64,000 bases of DNA from NCBI RefSeq assembly GCF_042682785.1, contig NZ_JBHUIB010000001.1, positions 682,001 to 746,000 of the forward strand, read 5' to 3'. The translations under genes and the position numbers were made by a program. The notes beneath the pieces were generated by a model. That model had not been told where the DNA came from. It searched no databases and saw nothing but the letters and a program-made list of their open reading frames with translations. The first letter of the stretch is position 1; each line of letters begins with the position of its first letter. Positions 43,554-52,511 of this stretch are shown piece after piece. Source of the stretch: Thalassotalea_F euphylliae. GTDB taxonomy: Bacteria; Pseudomonadota; Gammaproteobacteria; Enterobacterales; Alteromonadaceae.

Positions 43554-45176
43554 ATGACGATGACAGTAGATCGTAAAGTTATTCCTCTTCGCCGAAAATT
43601 TCTGGCCATAATGGCAATGTTTGTCACCATAGCCTTTTTTATTGCGCATTTGACTGTTTCTCATTTTGTTTTTGATTACCTAGAGAACGAGCTTAAAGCC
43701 GATATTAAAGATCGCGCCAATATCATTGCCGCCCGCTCTGTCGATTTTATCAAAGCGAACAATTACAACGAATACGAGCCAGTACTGGCCAATCTTAAAG
43801 CAATACCGCGATTTAATTACGTGCATGTTTATGATGTCGAAGACGGTAAAATCGACTTTTTCAGCAGCTACAACAAAGGTACGTTGCCTACGATTGCGCC
43901 AAAGATGGACCAACTGGAGAAATTTAAAGAGCCGGTCATCTCGGACAAAATTATTGAATACATCTCTCCCATTAAAAGTGGTGAAGAGCTAGTTGGATAT
44001 TCCTATATCCAAATGACCACGGAAGCTTATGACCAACTTAAATTTACAACGTTTCTGACACTTGCAGTAGGTTACCTTCTGTTTATGGCCATTGGTGCCT
44101 ATTTAACGCTTCACATGCACAGTATGGTGCTCCAAGGCATCACGCAAGTTTCAACAGGCATTCGCTCAATTTCACAAAAGCGTGACTACAGTCAACGCAT
44201 TGAGTCGATGGACAGTGTAGAATTCGACATGCTGAGTAAGAACCTCAACATACTGCTTCACCGCACCGAGAAATATTTACAGAAGCAAGACAGTGCAGAG
44301 CAAGAAATATTAAAGTTAAACCAAGAGCTAGAAGATAAGGTTAGTCAGCGTACAGAGGCACTAAAAGAATCAAACCAGGAGTTACTGTCCACCCTTGAAA
44401 AGCTTCACCAGTTCCAAGGACAACTGGTAGAAAGTGAGAAAATGGCATCACTCGGTGATATGGTCGCAGGCGTAGCACACGAGGTTAATACACCTATCGG
44501 CCTAGGTGTAACCGCATCAACACTTCTGTCTGATAGACTTGGCGAGATCAAGACAGCATTTGAAGACAAGACGCTGAAATCTAGCCAACTGCGCAAGTTT
44601 CTTAACGAAGGTGAAGAAAACGTTGGCATTATTTATCGCAACTTAAATCGCGCAGCAGACTTAATCTCTAGCTTCAAAAAGGTAGCCGTTGACCAGTCAT
44701 CTGAAGAAGATCGCCGATTTAAAGTCAGCGAGTTAATCGATGAAGTGATCCTAACACTCGCTCCACAGCTCAAAACAAAGCCAGTAGATTTGCAAATAGA
44801 TTGTCCTTCTCACCTGACGGTTGTCAGCAAACCAGGTCCGCTCAATCAAATACTGATTAACTTGATTGTCAATTCGATAATTCACGGCTTCGAGAATCAA
44901 GAAGAGGGTGTCATCAACCTCAACATTATGCAACTCAGTGGTCAACTTCATATTAGTTACGCCGATAATGGTAAGGGTGTTGACCAAGCGCTTAAGAACA
45001 AAATTTTTGACCCCTTTATTACCACTAAGCGTGGAGAAGGTGGCAGCGGTCTGGGGCTTCACTTAGTATATAACTTAGTGACACAAGCATTAGGCGGGAA
45101 TATCCTTTTTGACAGTGAATTGGGACATGGCGTGCGTTTTGACATCAACTTCCCAGTGACGATTGTTGAGACATAA
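43554..45176 (+). CDS. Membrane sensor histidine kinase upstream of arcA
   Basis: From ATG 43554 (the SD is weak; ATG 43560 is possible) the protein has 540 residues. TM1 is at about 17-40, a periplasmic sensor at 41-165, TM2 at 166-188, then a HAMP-like linker and a coiled coil (about 240-295). The phosphorylated His309 is in the H box GDMVAGVAHEVNTPIG. Further on are the N box (ILINLIVNSIIHG), DNGKGV, and the GGSGLGLHLVYNLV ATP lid. It lacks receiver and HPt domains, so it is not an ArcB- or ArcS-type hybrid. arcA follows after about 165 bases, making it a candidate partner or input to ArcA. Confidence 0.9.
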   Translation: MTMTVDRKVIPLRRKFLAIMAMFVTIAFFIAHLTVSHFVFDYLENELKADIKDRANIIAARSVDFIKANNYNEYEPVLANLKAIPRFNYVHVYDVEDGKIDFFSSYNKGTLPTIAPKMDQLEKFKEPVISDKIIEYISPIKSGEELVGYSYIQMTTEAYDQLKFTTFLTLAVGYLLFMAIGAYLTLHMHSMVLQGITQVSTGIRSISQKRDYSQRIESMDSVEFDMLSKNLNILLHRTEKYLQKQDSAEQEILKLNQELEDKVSQRTEALKESNQELLSTLEKLHQFQGQLVESEKMASLGDMVAGVAHEVNTPIGLGVTASTLLSDRLGEIKTAFEDKTLKSSQLRKFLNEGEENVGIIYRNLNRAADLISSFKKVAVDQSSEEDRRFKVSELIDEVILTLAPQLKTKPVDLQIDCPSHLTVVSKPGPLNQILINLIVNSIIHGFENQEEGVINLNIMQLSGQLHISYADNGKGVDQALKNKIFDPFITTKRGEGGSGLGLHLVYNLVTQALGGNILFDSELGHGVRFDINFPVTIVET

Positions 45177-45196
45177 GGTTGTAAATTGAGTAAAGA

Positions 45197-45227
45197 TTGA
45201 CAATAAACAACTGAAAGGTTGTGTTAT
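45197..45227 (+). promoter_or_regulatory. Candidate promoter upstream of arcA
   Basis: A perfect TTGACA (45197-45202) is followed 19 bases later by TGTTAT. Spacing is longer than ideal. If real, arcA has its own promoter and a leader of about 110 bases, separate from the kinase gene. Confidence 0.35.
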
Positions 45228-45342
45228 TTTTTTACTCCCTGCTAACATTGAATAATAACTGGCATTAACATCAGGTTAACGTCGGGCAACCAAAGAATAG
45301 ACGTGCTTAGTGCACCTAACGAAGAAAAATAACGGAAATACG

Positions 45343-46044
45343 ATGCAGAAAGCTCACATTTTAATAGTCGAAGATGAAGACGTCACACGCTTTAATCTGC
45401 GAAACTTGTTTGAAGCAGAAGGCTATGAGGTTTCAGAAGCTATTGACGGCGACAGCATGGATGAAATGCTTAAGGCAAATACCATTAACTTGGTGATTAT
45501 GGATATTAACCTTCCGGGTAAAAATGGGCTTTTACTTGCACGAGAACTGAAAAACAACCGTGACTTAGGGCTGATATTTTTGACCGGCCGCGATAGCGAC
45601 ATCGACAAAATTCTTGGTCTTGAGATTGGCGCAGATGATTATCTTACCAAGCCATTTAACCCAAGAGAATTGACTATACGGGCTCGCAATATTCTGAGTC
45701 GCATCACCCAAGGTAAGCCCGAACCAGAGAATGCTATGTATAGCTTTAACGGCTGGTCACTTGACGGCAACTCTCGCAAAATGACATCGCCACAAGGTAG
45801 TGAGATTCCTATTCCTCGCGGCGAATATAGAGCATTACGCTTATTAATTGAAAACGCGGGACAAATAGTAACACGACAAGAACTGATTAAAGAAATGACC
45901 GGCCGTGAATTGCGTTCAAATGACCGAACAGTAGATGTCACTATCCGTCGTTTACGTAAGCATTTTGAATTAGACGATAACGCGCCTGAGTTTATCAACA
46001 CCATCCATGGTGAAGGTTATCGATTTGTAGGAAATATTGATTAA
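45343..46044 (+). CDS. arcA: Aerobic respiration control response regulator ArcA
   Basis: ArcA is the OmpR-family regulator of respiratory genes. ATG 45343, preceded by CGGAAA, gives 233 residues beginning MQKAHILIVEDEDVTR, as in E. coli ArcA (238). The receiver has Asp54 in VIMDINLPGKNGLLLAREL and Lys103 in TKPFNPRELTIRAR, both blocks nearly identical to E. coli. The winged-helix domain carries MTGREL, NDRTVDVTIRR and IHGEGYRF. It is preceded by a histidine kinase gene and faces hptA, whose stop is 5 bases from its own. Confidence 0.95.
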   Translation: MQKAHILIVEDEDVTRFNLRNLFEAEGYEVSEAIDGDSMDEMLKANTINLVIMDINLPGKNGLLLARELKNNRDLGLIFLTGRDSDIDKILGLEIGADDYLTKPFNPRELTIRARNILSRITQGKPEPENAMYSFNGWSLDGNSRKMTSPQGSEIPIPRGEYRALRLLIENAGQIVTRQELIKEMTGRELRSNDRTVDVTIRRLRKHFELDDNAPEFINTIHGEGYRFVGNID

Positions 46045-46049
46045 CGGGG

Positions 46050-46397
46050 CTAGACAGACGCTAACCATTCATCAAAGGCAGTTAGTGCCTCAGCGTTTAA
46101 TGTTTTAAGAGTCGCCAACATGGCGACTTTTTCTTGCCAACTCTCAAGAACATTCTCAATACTTACAAGTTGTGCATGGACAGCAATAAGCCCAACACTG
46201 CCGGCGGCGCCCTTCATTTTGTGACATCGCTCATGCCATTGTTCTTGCGACTGAGCCTGCAAGGCTTGTTCAATTTCAGCTAAATAGACGCTAGATTGCT
46301 GTTCATATAACGCTAGCATCTGCTTGATGACATCTTTGCCTAGGTTATCTAGATAACCTTGAATGAGTTCACTATCAATGACATTTGCACTACTCAA
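46050..46397 (-). CDS. hptA: Histidine phosphotransfer protein, HptA-like
   Basis: The product is a single HPt domain. I prefer TTG 46397 (115 residues), because AGAGAG lies 7 bases upstream; a longer frame starts at TTG 46433. The phosphorylatable His59 lies in CHKMKGAAGSVG, the HxxKG signature, within a four-helix bundle. In Shewanella the sensor ArcS signals to ArcA through a separate HPt protein, HptA. Direct convergence with arcA here supports the same role. It could also serve other hybrid kinases. Confidence 0.82.
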   Translation of the reverse strand: MSSANVIDSELIQGYLDNLGKDVIKQMLALYEQQSSVYLAEIEQALQAQSQEQWHERCHKMKGAAGSVGLIAVHAQLVSIENVLESWQEKVAMLATLKTLNAEALTAFDEWLASV

Positions 46398-46667
46398 CTT
46401 TGTTCTCTCTATTGTTCTTTTATCGTTAAGCAAGCGTAAACATTAGCGCGGCTCTTGTAAATTAACCTTATAAAAATAACGTCTTTTAGATAACAACAAA
46501 TTACGCGTTAGCCTGCGTCATATATTGATTTTAGCTTGATTTTCGTTCAGAATAGCCGCCCATTTTGACCGGACCCTTTGCCACCATTTTTTGCAAAGCG
46601 TTTCGGTAGCGCAGTAGCCTTTCGCTACTTAGCACTTAACTAGTTTGTACGTTTTCGCGGAGAAGTA
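46398..46667 (+). promoter_or_regulatory. folE2 upstream region with two hairpins
   Basis: The 270 bases between hptA and folE2 contain two hairpins close to the gene: CTTTGC with GCAAAG (about 46577-46599) and AGTAGC with GCTACT around CTTTC (about 46613-46631). I do not recognise a known riboswitch. No convincing Zur box was found although folE2 genes are often zinc-regulated. No small gene is seen. Confidence 0.35.
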
Positions 46668-47594
46668 ATGCCAACATCAATGCCGGATATCGCTAACCAC
46701 ACTACTGCTCAGACAGAGGGTAAGTTGGATTGGGTCGGTATGAGCAATATTGAAATGCCAGTTATGGTGGGTTCTAAAGATCAAGCTGAGCGCATGGTGT
46801 CTGCGCATATTGACGCGTATGTAAATCTGACGGAGCCAGAAGCAAAAGGCATTCACATGTCTCGCTTATATTTACTGTTGGACGAGTTATCAAATAGTAA
46901 TGTGTTAAATTACCAATCGCTTTCGAGTTTGCTCGATGGCTTTATCAGCTCTCACCAAGAGCTAAGTGACAATGCGAAAGTAGTATTTAGCTTCGATTAT
47001 CATCTACGTCGCAAATCGCTTATCAGTGGCAAGCAAGGCTGGAAAGCATATCCAGTAACAATTACGGGTCGCTTAGATAAAGGCAAGTTAAGCATCGAAT
47101 TAGCGATTGACGTGCGCTACTCTTCGACATGTCCTTGTTCGGCAGCTCTCGCCCGCCAACTTATCCAACGCGCTTTTATGGACAAGTTTGGACAAGACGG
47201 TAATGTTGATATTGATACCATGCATGAATGGCTTGGCAGCACTGAAGGCATTGTAGCGACACCACACAGCCAGCGTTCAGTCGCTGAAGTGAAAGTGATG
47301 TTGGATGCATCGGTGACTGAGTTCCCAATTGCTGACCTTGTTGATGCGATTGAAGGCTCACTAAAAACGCCTGTCCAAGCTGCAGTAAAACGTGAAGACG
47401 AACAAGAATTTGCCCGCTTGAATGGTCAGAACCTTATGTTTTGTGAAGACGCAGCGCGCAAGCTTCAGCATACGTTAAACAACGAAGCGGGTTATGCTGA
47501 CTTCTGGTTGAAAGTAAATCACTTAGAATCGTTACATGCGCATGATGCTGTCAGCATCACCGCTAAAGGCATCCCAGGTGGGTATACAGCCTAG
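46668..47594 (+). CDS. folE2: GTP cyclohydrolase FolE2 (type IB)
   Basis: FolE2 converts GTP to 7,8-dihydroneopterin triphosphate at the start of folate and queuosine synthesis; unlike FolE it is not strictly zinc dependent. The 308-residue protein begins MPTSMPDIAN, and has the FolE2 motifs KGIHMSRLY, RRKSLISGK-type segment and YSSTCPCSAALARQ with active-site Cys155 and Cys157. The C-terminal region with HDAVSITAKGIPGG is complete. SD GGAG lies upstream. It is monocistronic. Confidence 0.96.
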   Translation: MPTSMPDIANHTTAQTEGKLDWVGMSNIEMPVMVGSKDQAERMVSAHIDAYVNLTEPEAKGIHMSRLYLLLDELSNSNVLNYQSLSSLLDGFISSHQELSDNAKVVFSFDYHLRRKSLISGKQGWKAYPVTITGRLDKGKLSIELAIDVRYSSTCPCSAALARQLIQRAFMDKFGQDGNVDIDTMHEWLGSTEGIVATPHSQRSVAEVKVMLDASVTEFPIADLVDAIEGSLKTPVQAAVKREDEQEFARLNGQNLMFCEDAARKLQHTLNNEAGYADFWLKVNHLESLHAHDAVSITAKGIPGGYTA

Positions 47595-48034
47595 TACTAA
47601 AGCCTAGTATAATTTACCGAATTAAAGCCCGCATTTGCGGGCTTTTTTGTATCATAACCAACACCACCCCACTGAATAAAATTTAATTCTTTATTCACCA
47701 ACCTGATAATGACTATTCGTATAGCAGAATAGCTAAACTGTAATTTTATTACATATGATAGACCAAAGTCTGACGACAGCTGCATCAATATTGACCATTT
47801 ATTCAACTTTTTACTCATCAATGCTTTAGTTTGGCGCATTCATGTATAAAAAAGCGCTAAGTTATGAAATTTTATTACGAGCAAATACTCTATAATTGTT
47901 GACGAAGCTTATTTTTGTCGATAGTGTTGTTGGTTCGCTTTGGGCGAAAATGGGTATATTTATTCACTATACTTCTCGTTTTATTCATACCCATTACCTT
48001 GTATCTGCGAATAATAAATGCTTGGAGAACAAAG
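47595..48034. other. folE2-gltB intergenic region
   Basis: These 440 bases hold the folE2 terminator (47624-47650), an AT-rich stretch with no supported gene, a perfect TATAAT at 47891-47896 that may be the gltBD -10, and a leader of about 130 bases before gltB. A frame in the leader is continuous with gltB but is not considered coding. A minus-strand frame at 47597-47839 has no SD or family match. Confidence 0.5.
47624..47650 (+). terminator. Terminator of folE2
   Basis: AAAGCCCGC and GCGGGCTTT pair around ATTT, followed by six T residues, 30 bases after the folE2 stop. Confidence 0.93.
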
Positions 48035-51000
48035 ATGCAGCTATATGATCCGTCTTCACAGAAAGACAATTGTGGTTTTGGTTTAATTGCGCACCAAAAA
48101 GGTGAAGCAAGTCATAAACTGATCAAAACGGCAATTAGTGCGCTTGATCGTATGCAGCACCGCGGCGGTATAGCTGCCGATGGTAAAACAGGTGACGGTT
48201 GTGGCCTGTTAATGCAAAAGCCTGATACCTTTTTCCGCGCTATAGCCGAAGAACAAGGCTGGCAATTGGGTCGCAAGTACGGTGTTGGTATGGTGTTCTT
48301 AAACCCTGATCCAGAAATTGCGGCACAAACAAAACGAATTTTCGAAGAAGAGTTAAAGAAAGAAACATTAACCATTGTTGGTTGGCGTGTTGTACCAACT
48401 GATAAATCAATTCTTGGTCCAATAGCAGCGAGTAACTTACCAGCAATTGAACAAGTATTTGTAGATGCTCCTCCAGGATGGCGTAATCGCGACCTAGAAC
48501 GTCGACTATATATGGCTCGCCGCCGCGCAGAGAAACGTATCACGGAAGAGCGCTTTTATATTGCCAGCCTGTCTTGTTTGGTGACCATCTACAAAGGCTT
48601 AATGATGCCGGTAGATCTGCCAAACTTCTATTTAGACTTGGCTGATATCCGCTTACAAAGTGCAATTTGTGTTTTCCACCAACGTTTTTCGACAAATACC
48701 TCTCCACAATGGCACCTTGCTCAACCGTTCCGCTATTTAGCGCACAATGGTGAAATCAATACCATTAAAGGTAACCGTCAATGGGCACGCGCTCGTACTT
48801 ACCGATTCCAGTCACCATTACTACCAGACTTACAGGATGCTGCACCTTTCGTTAATGAAAGCGGTTCAGATTCATCATCGCTTGATAATATGCTTGAGCT
48901 ATTCTTAGCAGGCGGCATGGATTTATATCGCGCGATGCGTTTGCTTATGCCACCGGCATGGCAAAACAATCCAAAGATGGATGACGACTTAAAAGCATTC
49001 TATGAGTTTAACTCGATGCATATGGAGCCTTGGGATGGCCCAGCAGGCATCGTAATGACCAACGGTCGCCATGTTGCCTGTAACCTTGACCGAAATGGCT
49101 TACGCCCTGCTCGCTATGTTATTACCCGAGACGGCTTTATTACATTGGCATCGGAAGTAGGGATTTGGGATTACGGCGAAGACGAAGTGTTAGAGAAAGG
49201 CCGAGTTGGGCCTGGTGAAATGCTTGCTGTCGATACCTACACCGGTAAGATTTTTAATTCAGAAGATATCAATAACGAGCTGAAAGTCCGTCATCCTTAT
49301 CGTGAATGGCTGAATAAAAACATTCGTAAGTTGGTGCCGTTTGACCAACTAGAAGCAAATCTTATCGGCACTCGCGTATTTAACGACGCTGAAATGGCGC
49401 AGTATCACAAGCTATTTAATTACAGTTATGAAGAGATCAATCAAGTCGTTAAAACGCTCGCGGAAAATGGCCAAGAAGCGACAGGCTCAATGGGTGATGA
49501 TACGCCAATGGCCGTGTTATCAAGTAAACCACGTACCCTATTCGACTACTTCCGTCAGCAATTCGCGCAAGTAACTAACCCACCAATTGACCCATTGCGT
49601 GAACGTTACGTGATGTCGCTTGGTACCATTATTGGTCGTGAACATAACGTGTTTAACGAAACAACGGGCCACGCTGATCGAATTGGCTTTGAAACGCCAG
49701 TATTGATGTACACCGGATTAAAACAACTCCGTGAACTTGATCAAGAACACTATCGCAGTGACACGCTGACGCTAAATTATGACCCAGATGAAGGGTTAGA
49801 GGCTGCGATTCTTCGCTTGTGTGATGAAGCTGAAGACTTGGTTCGTAACAAAAACACGGTCATTTTAGTCCTGTCAGACCGTCAGATTCACCCTGGCTTA
49901 CTACCAATTCCTGCGGCGATGGCTGTGGGTGCAGTCCAAAAGCGTTTGGTAGAACAACAACTCCGTTGTGACTCAAATATCATCGTTGAAACAGCGTCTG
50001 TACGCGATTCTCATCAATTTGCCGTATTGCTTGGTTTGGGTGCGACAGCTATCTACCCGTTCCTAGCATTTGAAACTATTGAGCAAATGGTAGAGAAAGG
50101 ACAAATCGATTTACCTGCGCGCGAAGCCATTGTGAATTACCGAAACGGTATCAACAAAGGTTTATTGAAGATCCTATCTAAGATGGGTATTTCAACTATC
50201 GCTAGTTACCGCTGTGCCGGCCTGTTTGAAGTTGTTGGCTTAAACAGCAAAATCATGGAGCTATGCTTCCCTGATATCCCAAGCCGTATTGAAGGTGCAG
50301 ACTTTAACGACATTGAACAAGACAACATAAACTTAGCTCGACGTGCCTTCTTACCGCATCAAAAAGTCGATCACGGCGGCTTATTGAAATATGTGCATGG
50401 CGGCGAATATCATGCCTTTAACCCAGATGTGGTTAAGCATCTTCAAGACGCCGTTCAGTCTGGTGAATACAATGACTATCGTAAGTTTGCAGATGAAGTA
50501 AATAATCGCCCTGTAGCAACACTACGTGATTTACTGGCATTGAAAGATGACACACAAGCGATTGATATTAGCAAAGTAGAATCCGACACTGAACTATACA
50601 AACGTTTCGACAGTGCCGCTATGTCGATTGGTGCGCTAAGCCCTGAAGCCCATGAAGCACTCGCTATTGCGATGAACCGCCTTGGTGGCTTCTCGAATTC
50701 AGGTGAAGGTGGTGAAGACGAACGCCGCTTTGGTACAGTGAAGAATTCACGTATCAAGCAAATTGCATCAGGTCGCTTCGGTGTTACACCGCACTACTTA
50801 GTCAATGCAGATGTACTGCAAATTAAAGTAGCGCAAGGTGCTAAACCAGGTGAAGGTGGTCAGTTACCAGGCGACAAAGTAACTCCTCTGATCGCGAAGT
50901 TACGCTTTTCAGTACCGGGCGTAACCTTAATTTCACCGCCGCCACACCACGATATTTACTCGATTGAAGATTTAGCACAGCTAATTTTTGATTTAAAACA

Positions 51001-52495
51001 GGTTAACCCTAAAGCAGTAATTTCTGTAAAACTGGTTTCAGGGCCAGGTGTTGGCACAATCGCTTCAGGTGTGGCAAAAGCGTACGCCGACTTCATCACC
51101 ATTTCAGGCTACGATGGTGGTACTGGTGCAAGCCCGCTGACGTCTGTTAAATATGCCGGGTGTCCATGGGAGCTTGGCTTAGCTGAAGCACACCAATCAC
51201 TGGTTGATAACGGGCTACGTCATAAAGTTCGACTACAAGTTGATGGCGGCTTAAAGACAGGTTTAGACATTGTTAAAGCGGCAATTCTAGGGGCGGAAAG
51301 CTTCGGTTTTGGCACAGCACCAATGGTCACGTTGGGCTGTAAATTCCTGCGTATCTGTCACTTAAACAACTGTGCTACAGGCGTTGCAACGCAAGATGAA
51401 GTGTTGCGCGAAGAGTTCTTCAAAGGCTTGCCAGAACAAGTGATGAATTACTTTAAATTCGTTGCACAAGATGTGCGTGAAATTCTAGCCAAGCTTGGTG
51501 TAGAAAGCTTAACAGCGATTATTGGCCGAACAGATTTACTCGTGCAACTTGAGGGCATTAGTGCTAAGCAACAAAAGTTAGACTTATCACCAATCATTGC
51601 TCCTGTTGTTGCAGGTCCAAACACTGCACTACATCAAACCGAAGAAAACGTGCCATTTGATGAAGCACAGCTAAATCAACAAATGGTAGCGGCAACCATA
51701 GATGCTGTTGCCCATAAAACAGGTGGCGAATATCGCTTCAACATCAACAATACTGACCGTTCTGTTGGTGCAGCACTGTCTGGTGAAATTGCCAAACAGC
51801 ATGGCGACCAAGGCATGGCAAGTAGCCCAATTAAGATCCACTTAAAAGGTACTGCTGGTCAAAGTTTTGGTGTTTGGAACGCAGGCGGTTTGGAAATGAC
51901 CTTAACCGGTGATGCCAATGATTATGTTGGTAAAGGTATGACCGGCGGTAAACTGACGATCAAACCACCTAAAGGTGTTGAGTACGAAACGCATGAGACC
52001 ATGATAATGGGTAACACCTGCCTATACGGTGCGACTGGCGGTAAGTTATTCGCTTGTGGCCGTGCCGGCGAACGTTTCGGTGTTCGTAACTCTGGTGCAC
52101 ATGCCGTTGTTGAAGGAACAGGTGACCACACGTGTGAATACATGACAGGTGGTATTGTTACTGTGCTTGGTCAAGTAGGCCTAAATTTTGGCGCAGGCAT
52201 GACAGGCGGTTTTGCTTACGTACTTGATGAATCAGATGACTTATCGGCACGCTTGAACAATGAATCAATCGAGATGCTAGATATCGAAGACTTAGTGATT
52301 CACCAAGAACACCTGCGCGGCATTATCAACCAACATTTTGAAGAAACCGGCAGCTTGCGCGCACAAGCGATTTTGAAAGATTTCGCCGAATACGCTCCTA
52401 AGTTTAAATTAATTAAACCAAAATCTACTGACGTGAAGGCACTGTTGGGTCACAAAAGCCGATCATCAGCAGAATTACGTGTTCAAGCGCAATAG
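48035..52495 (+). CDS. gltB: Glutamate synthase (NADPH) large subunit GltB
   Basis: GltB is the glutaminase/synthase subunit of GOGAT. ATG 48035, with GGAG 8 bases upstream, gives 1486 residues. A short propeptide (residues 1-12) precedes the catalytic N-terminal Cys13 in KDNCGFGLIAH, as in processed E. coli GltB. The class II amidotransferase domain spans about 13-430. Central and FMN-binding domains follow, with GEGGEDERRFG and SGRFGVTPHYLVNAD. The 3Fe-4S cysteines are in GCKFLRICHLNNCATG, and a C-terminal beta-helix (GGxxGxxF repeats) ends the protein. It forms an operon with gltD. Confidence 0.98.
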   Translation: MQLYDPSSQKDNCGFGLIAHQKGEASHKLIKTAISALDRMQHRGGIAADGKTGDGCGLLMQKPDTFFRAIAEEQGWQLGRKYGVGMVFLNPDPEIAAQTKRIFEEELKKETLTIVGWRVVPTDKSILGPIAASNLPAIEQVFVDAPPGWRNRDLERRLYMARRRAEKRITEERFYIASLSCLVTIYKGLMMPVDLPNFYLDLADIRLQSAICVFHQRFSTNTSPQWHLAQPFRYLAHNGEINTIKGNRQWARARTYRFQSPLLPDLQDAAPFVNESGSDSSSLDNMLELFLAGGMDLYRAMRLLMPPAWQNNPKMDDDLKAFYEFNSMHMEPWDGPAGIVMTNGRHVACNLDRNGLRPARYVITRDGFITLASEVGIWDYGEDEVLEKGRVGPGEMLAVDTYTGKIFNSEDINNELKVRHPYREWLNKNIRKLVPFDQLEANLIGTRVFNDAEMAQYHKLFNYSYEEINQVVKTLAENGQEATGSMGDDTPMAVLSSKPRTLFDYFRQQFAQVTNPPIDPLRERYVMSLGTIIGREHNVFNETTGHADRIGFETPVLMYTGLKQLRELDQEHYRSDTLTLNYDPDEGLEAAILRLCDEAEDLVRNKNTVILVLSDRQIHPGLLPIPAAMAVGAVQKRLVEQQLRCDSNIIVETASVRDSHQFAVLLGLGATAIYPFLAFETIEQMVEKGQIDLPAREAIVNYRNGINKGLLKILSKMGISTIASYRCAGLFEVVGLNSKIMELCFPDIPSRIEGADFNDIEQDNINLARRAFLPHQKVDHGGLLKYVHGGEYHAFNPDVVKHLQDAVQSGEYNDYRKFADEVNNRPVATLRDLLALKDDTQAIDISKVESDTELYKRFDSAAMSIGALSPEAHEALAIAMNRLGGFSNSGEGGEDERRFGTVKNSRIKQIASGRFGVTPHYLVNADVLQIKVAQGAKPGEGGQLPGDKVTPLIAKLRFSVPGVTLISPPPHHDIYSIEDLAQLIFDLKQVNPKAVISVKLVSGPGVGTIASGVAKAYADFITISGYDGGTGASPLTSVKYAGCPWELGLAEAHQSLVDNGLRHKVRLQVDGGLKTGLDIVKAAILGAESFGFGTAPMVTLGCKFLRICHLNNCATGVATQDEVLREEFFKGLPEQVMNYFKFVAQDVREILAKLGVESLTAIIGRTDLLVQLEGISAKQQKLDLSPIIAPVVAGPNTALHQTEENVPFDEAQLNQQMVAATIDAVAHKTGGEYRFNINNTDRSVGAALSGEIAKQHGDQGMASSPIKIHLKGTAGQSFGVWNAGGLEMTLTGDANDYVGKGMTGGKLTIKPPKGVEYETHETMIMGNTCLYGATGGKLFACGRAGERFGVRNSGAHAVVEGTGDHTCEYMTGGIVTVLGQVGLNFGAGMTGGFAYVLDESDDLSARLNNESIEMLDIEDLVIHQEHLRGIINQHFEETGSLRAQAILKDFAEYAPKFKLIKPKSTDVKALLGHKSRSSAELRVQAQ

Positions 52496-52511
52496 TCGAG
52501 GTATAAGAATT

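Noticed and set aside
46440..46660. Possible Zur site before folE2
   Set aside because: I searched because FolE2 genes are often zinc-regulated, but no sequence comes close to the TGTTATANTATAACA core.
47597..47839. Minus-strand open frame of 80 codons in the folE2-gltB gap
   Set aside because: It reads back through the folE2 terminator and has no SD or recognisable protein features.
47915..48034. A 40-codon in-frame extension upstream of gltB with a hydrophobic segment that looks like a transmembrane helix
   Set aside because: GltB is cytoplasmic and needs its Cys near the N-terminus after a short propeptide; ATG 48035 has a good SD, and the extension begins at a TTG just after a likely promoter.
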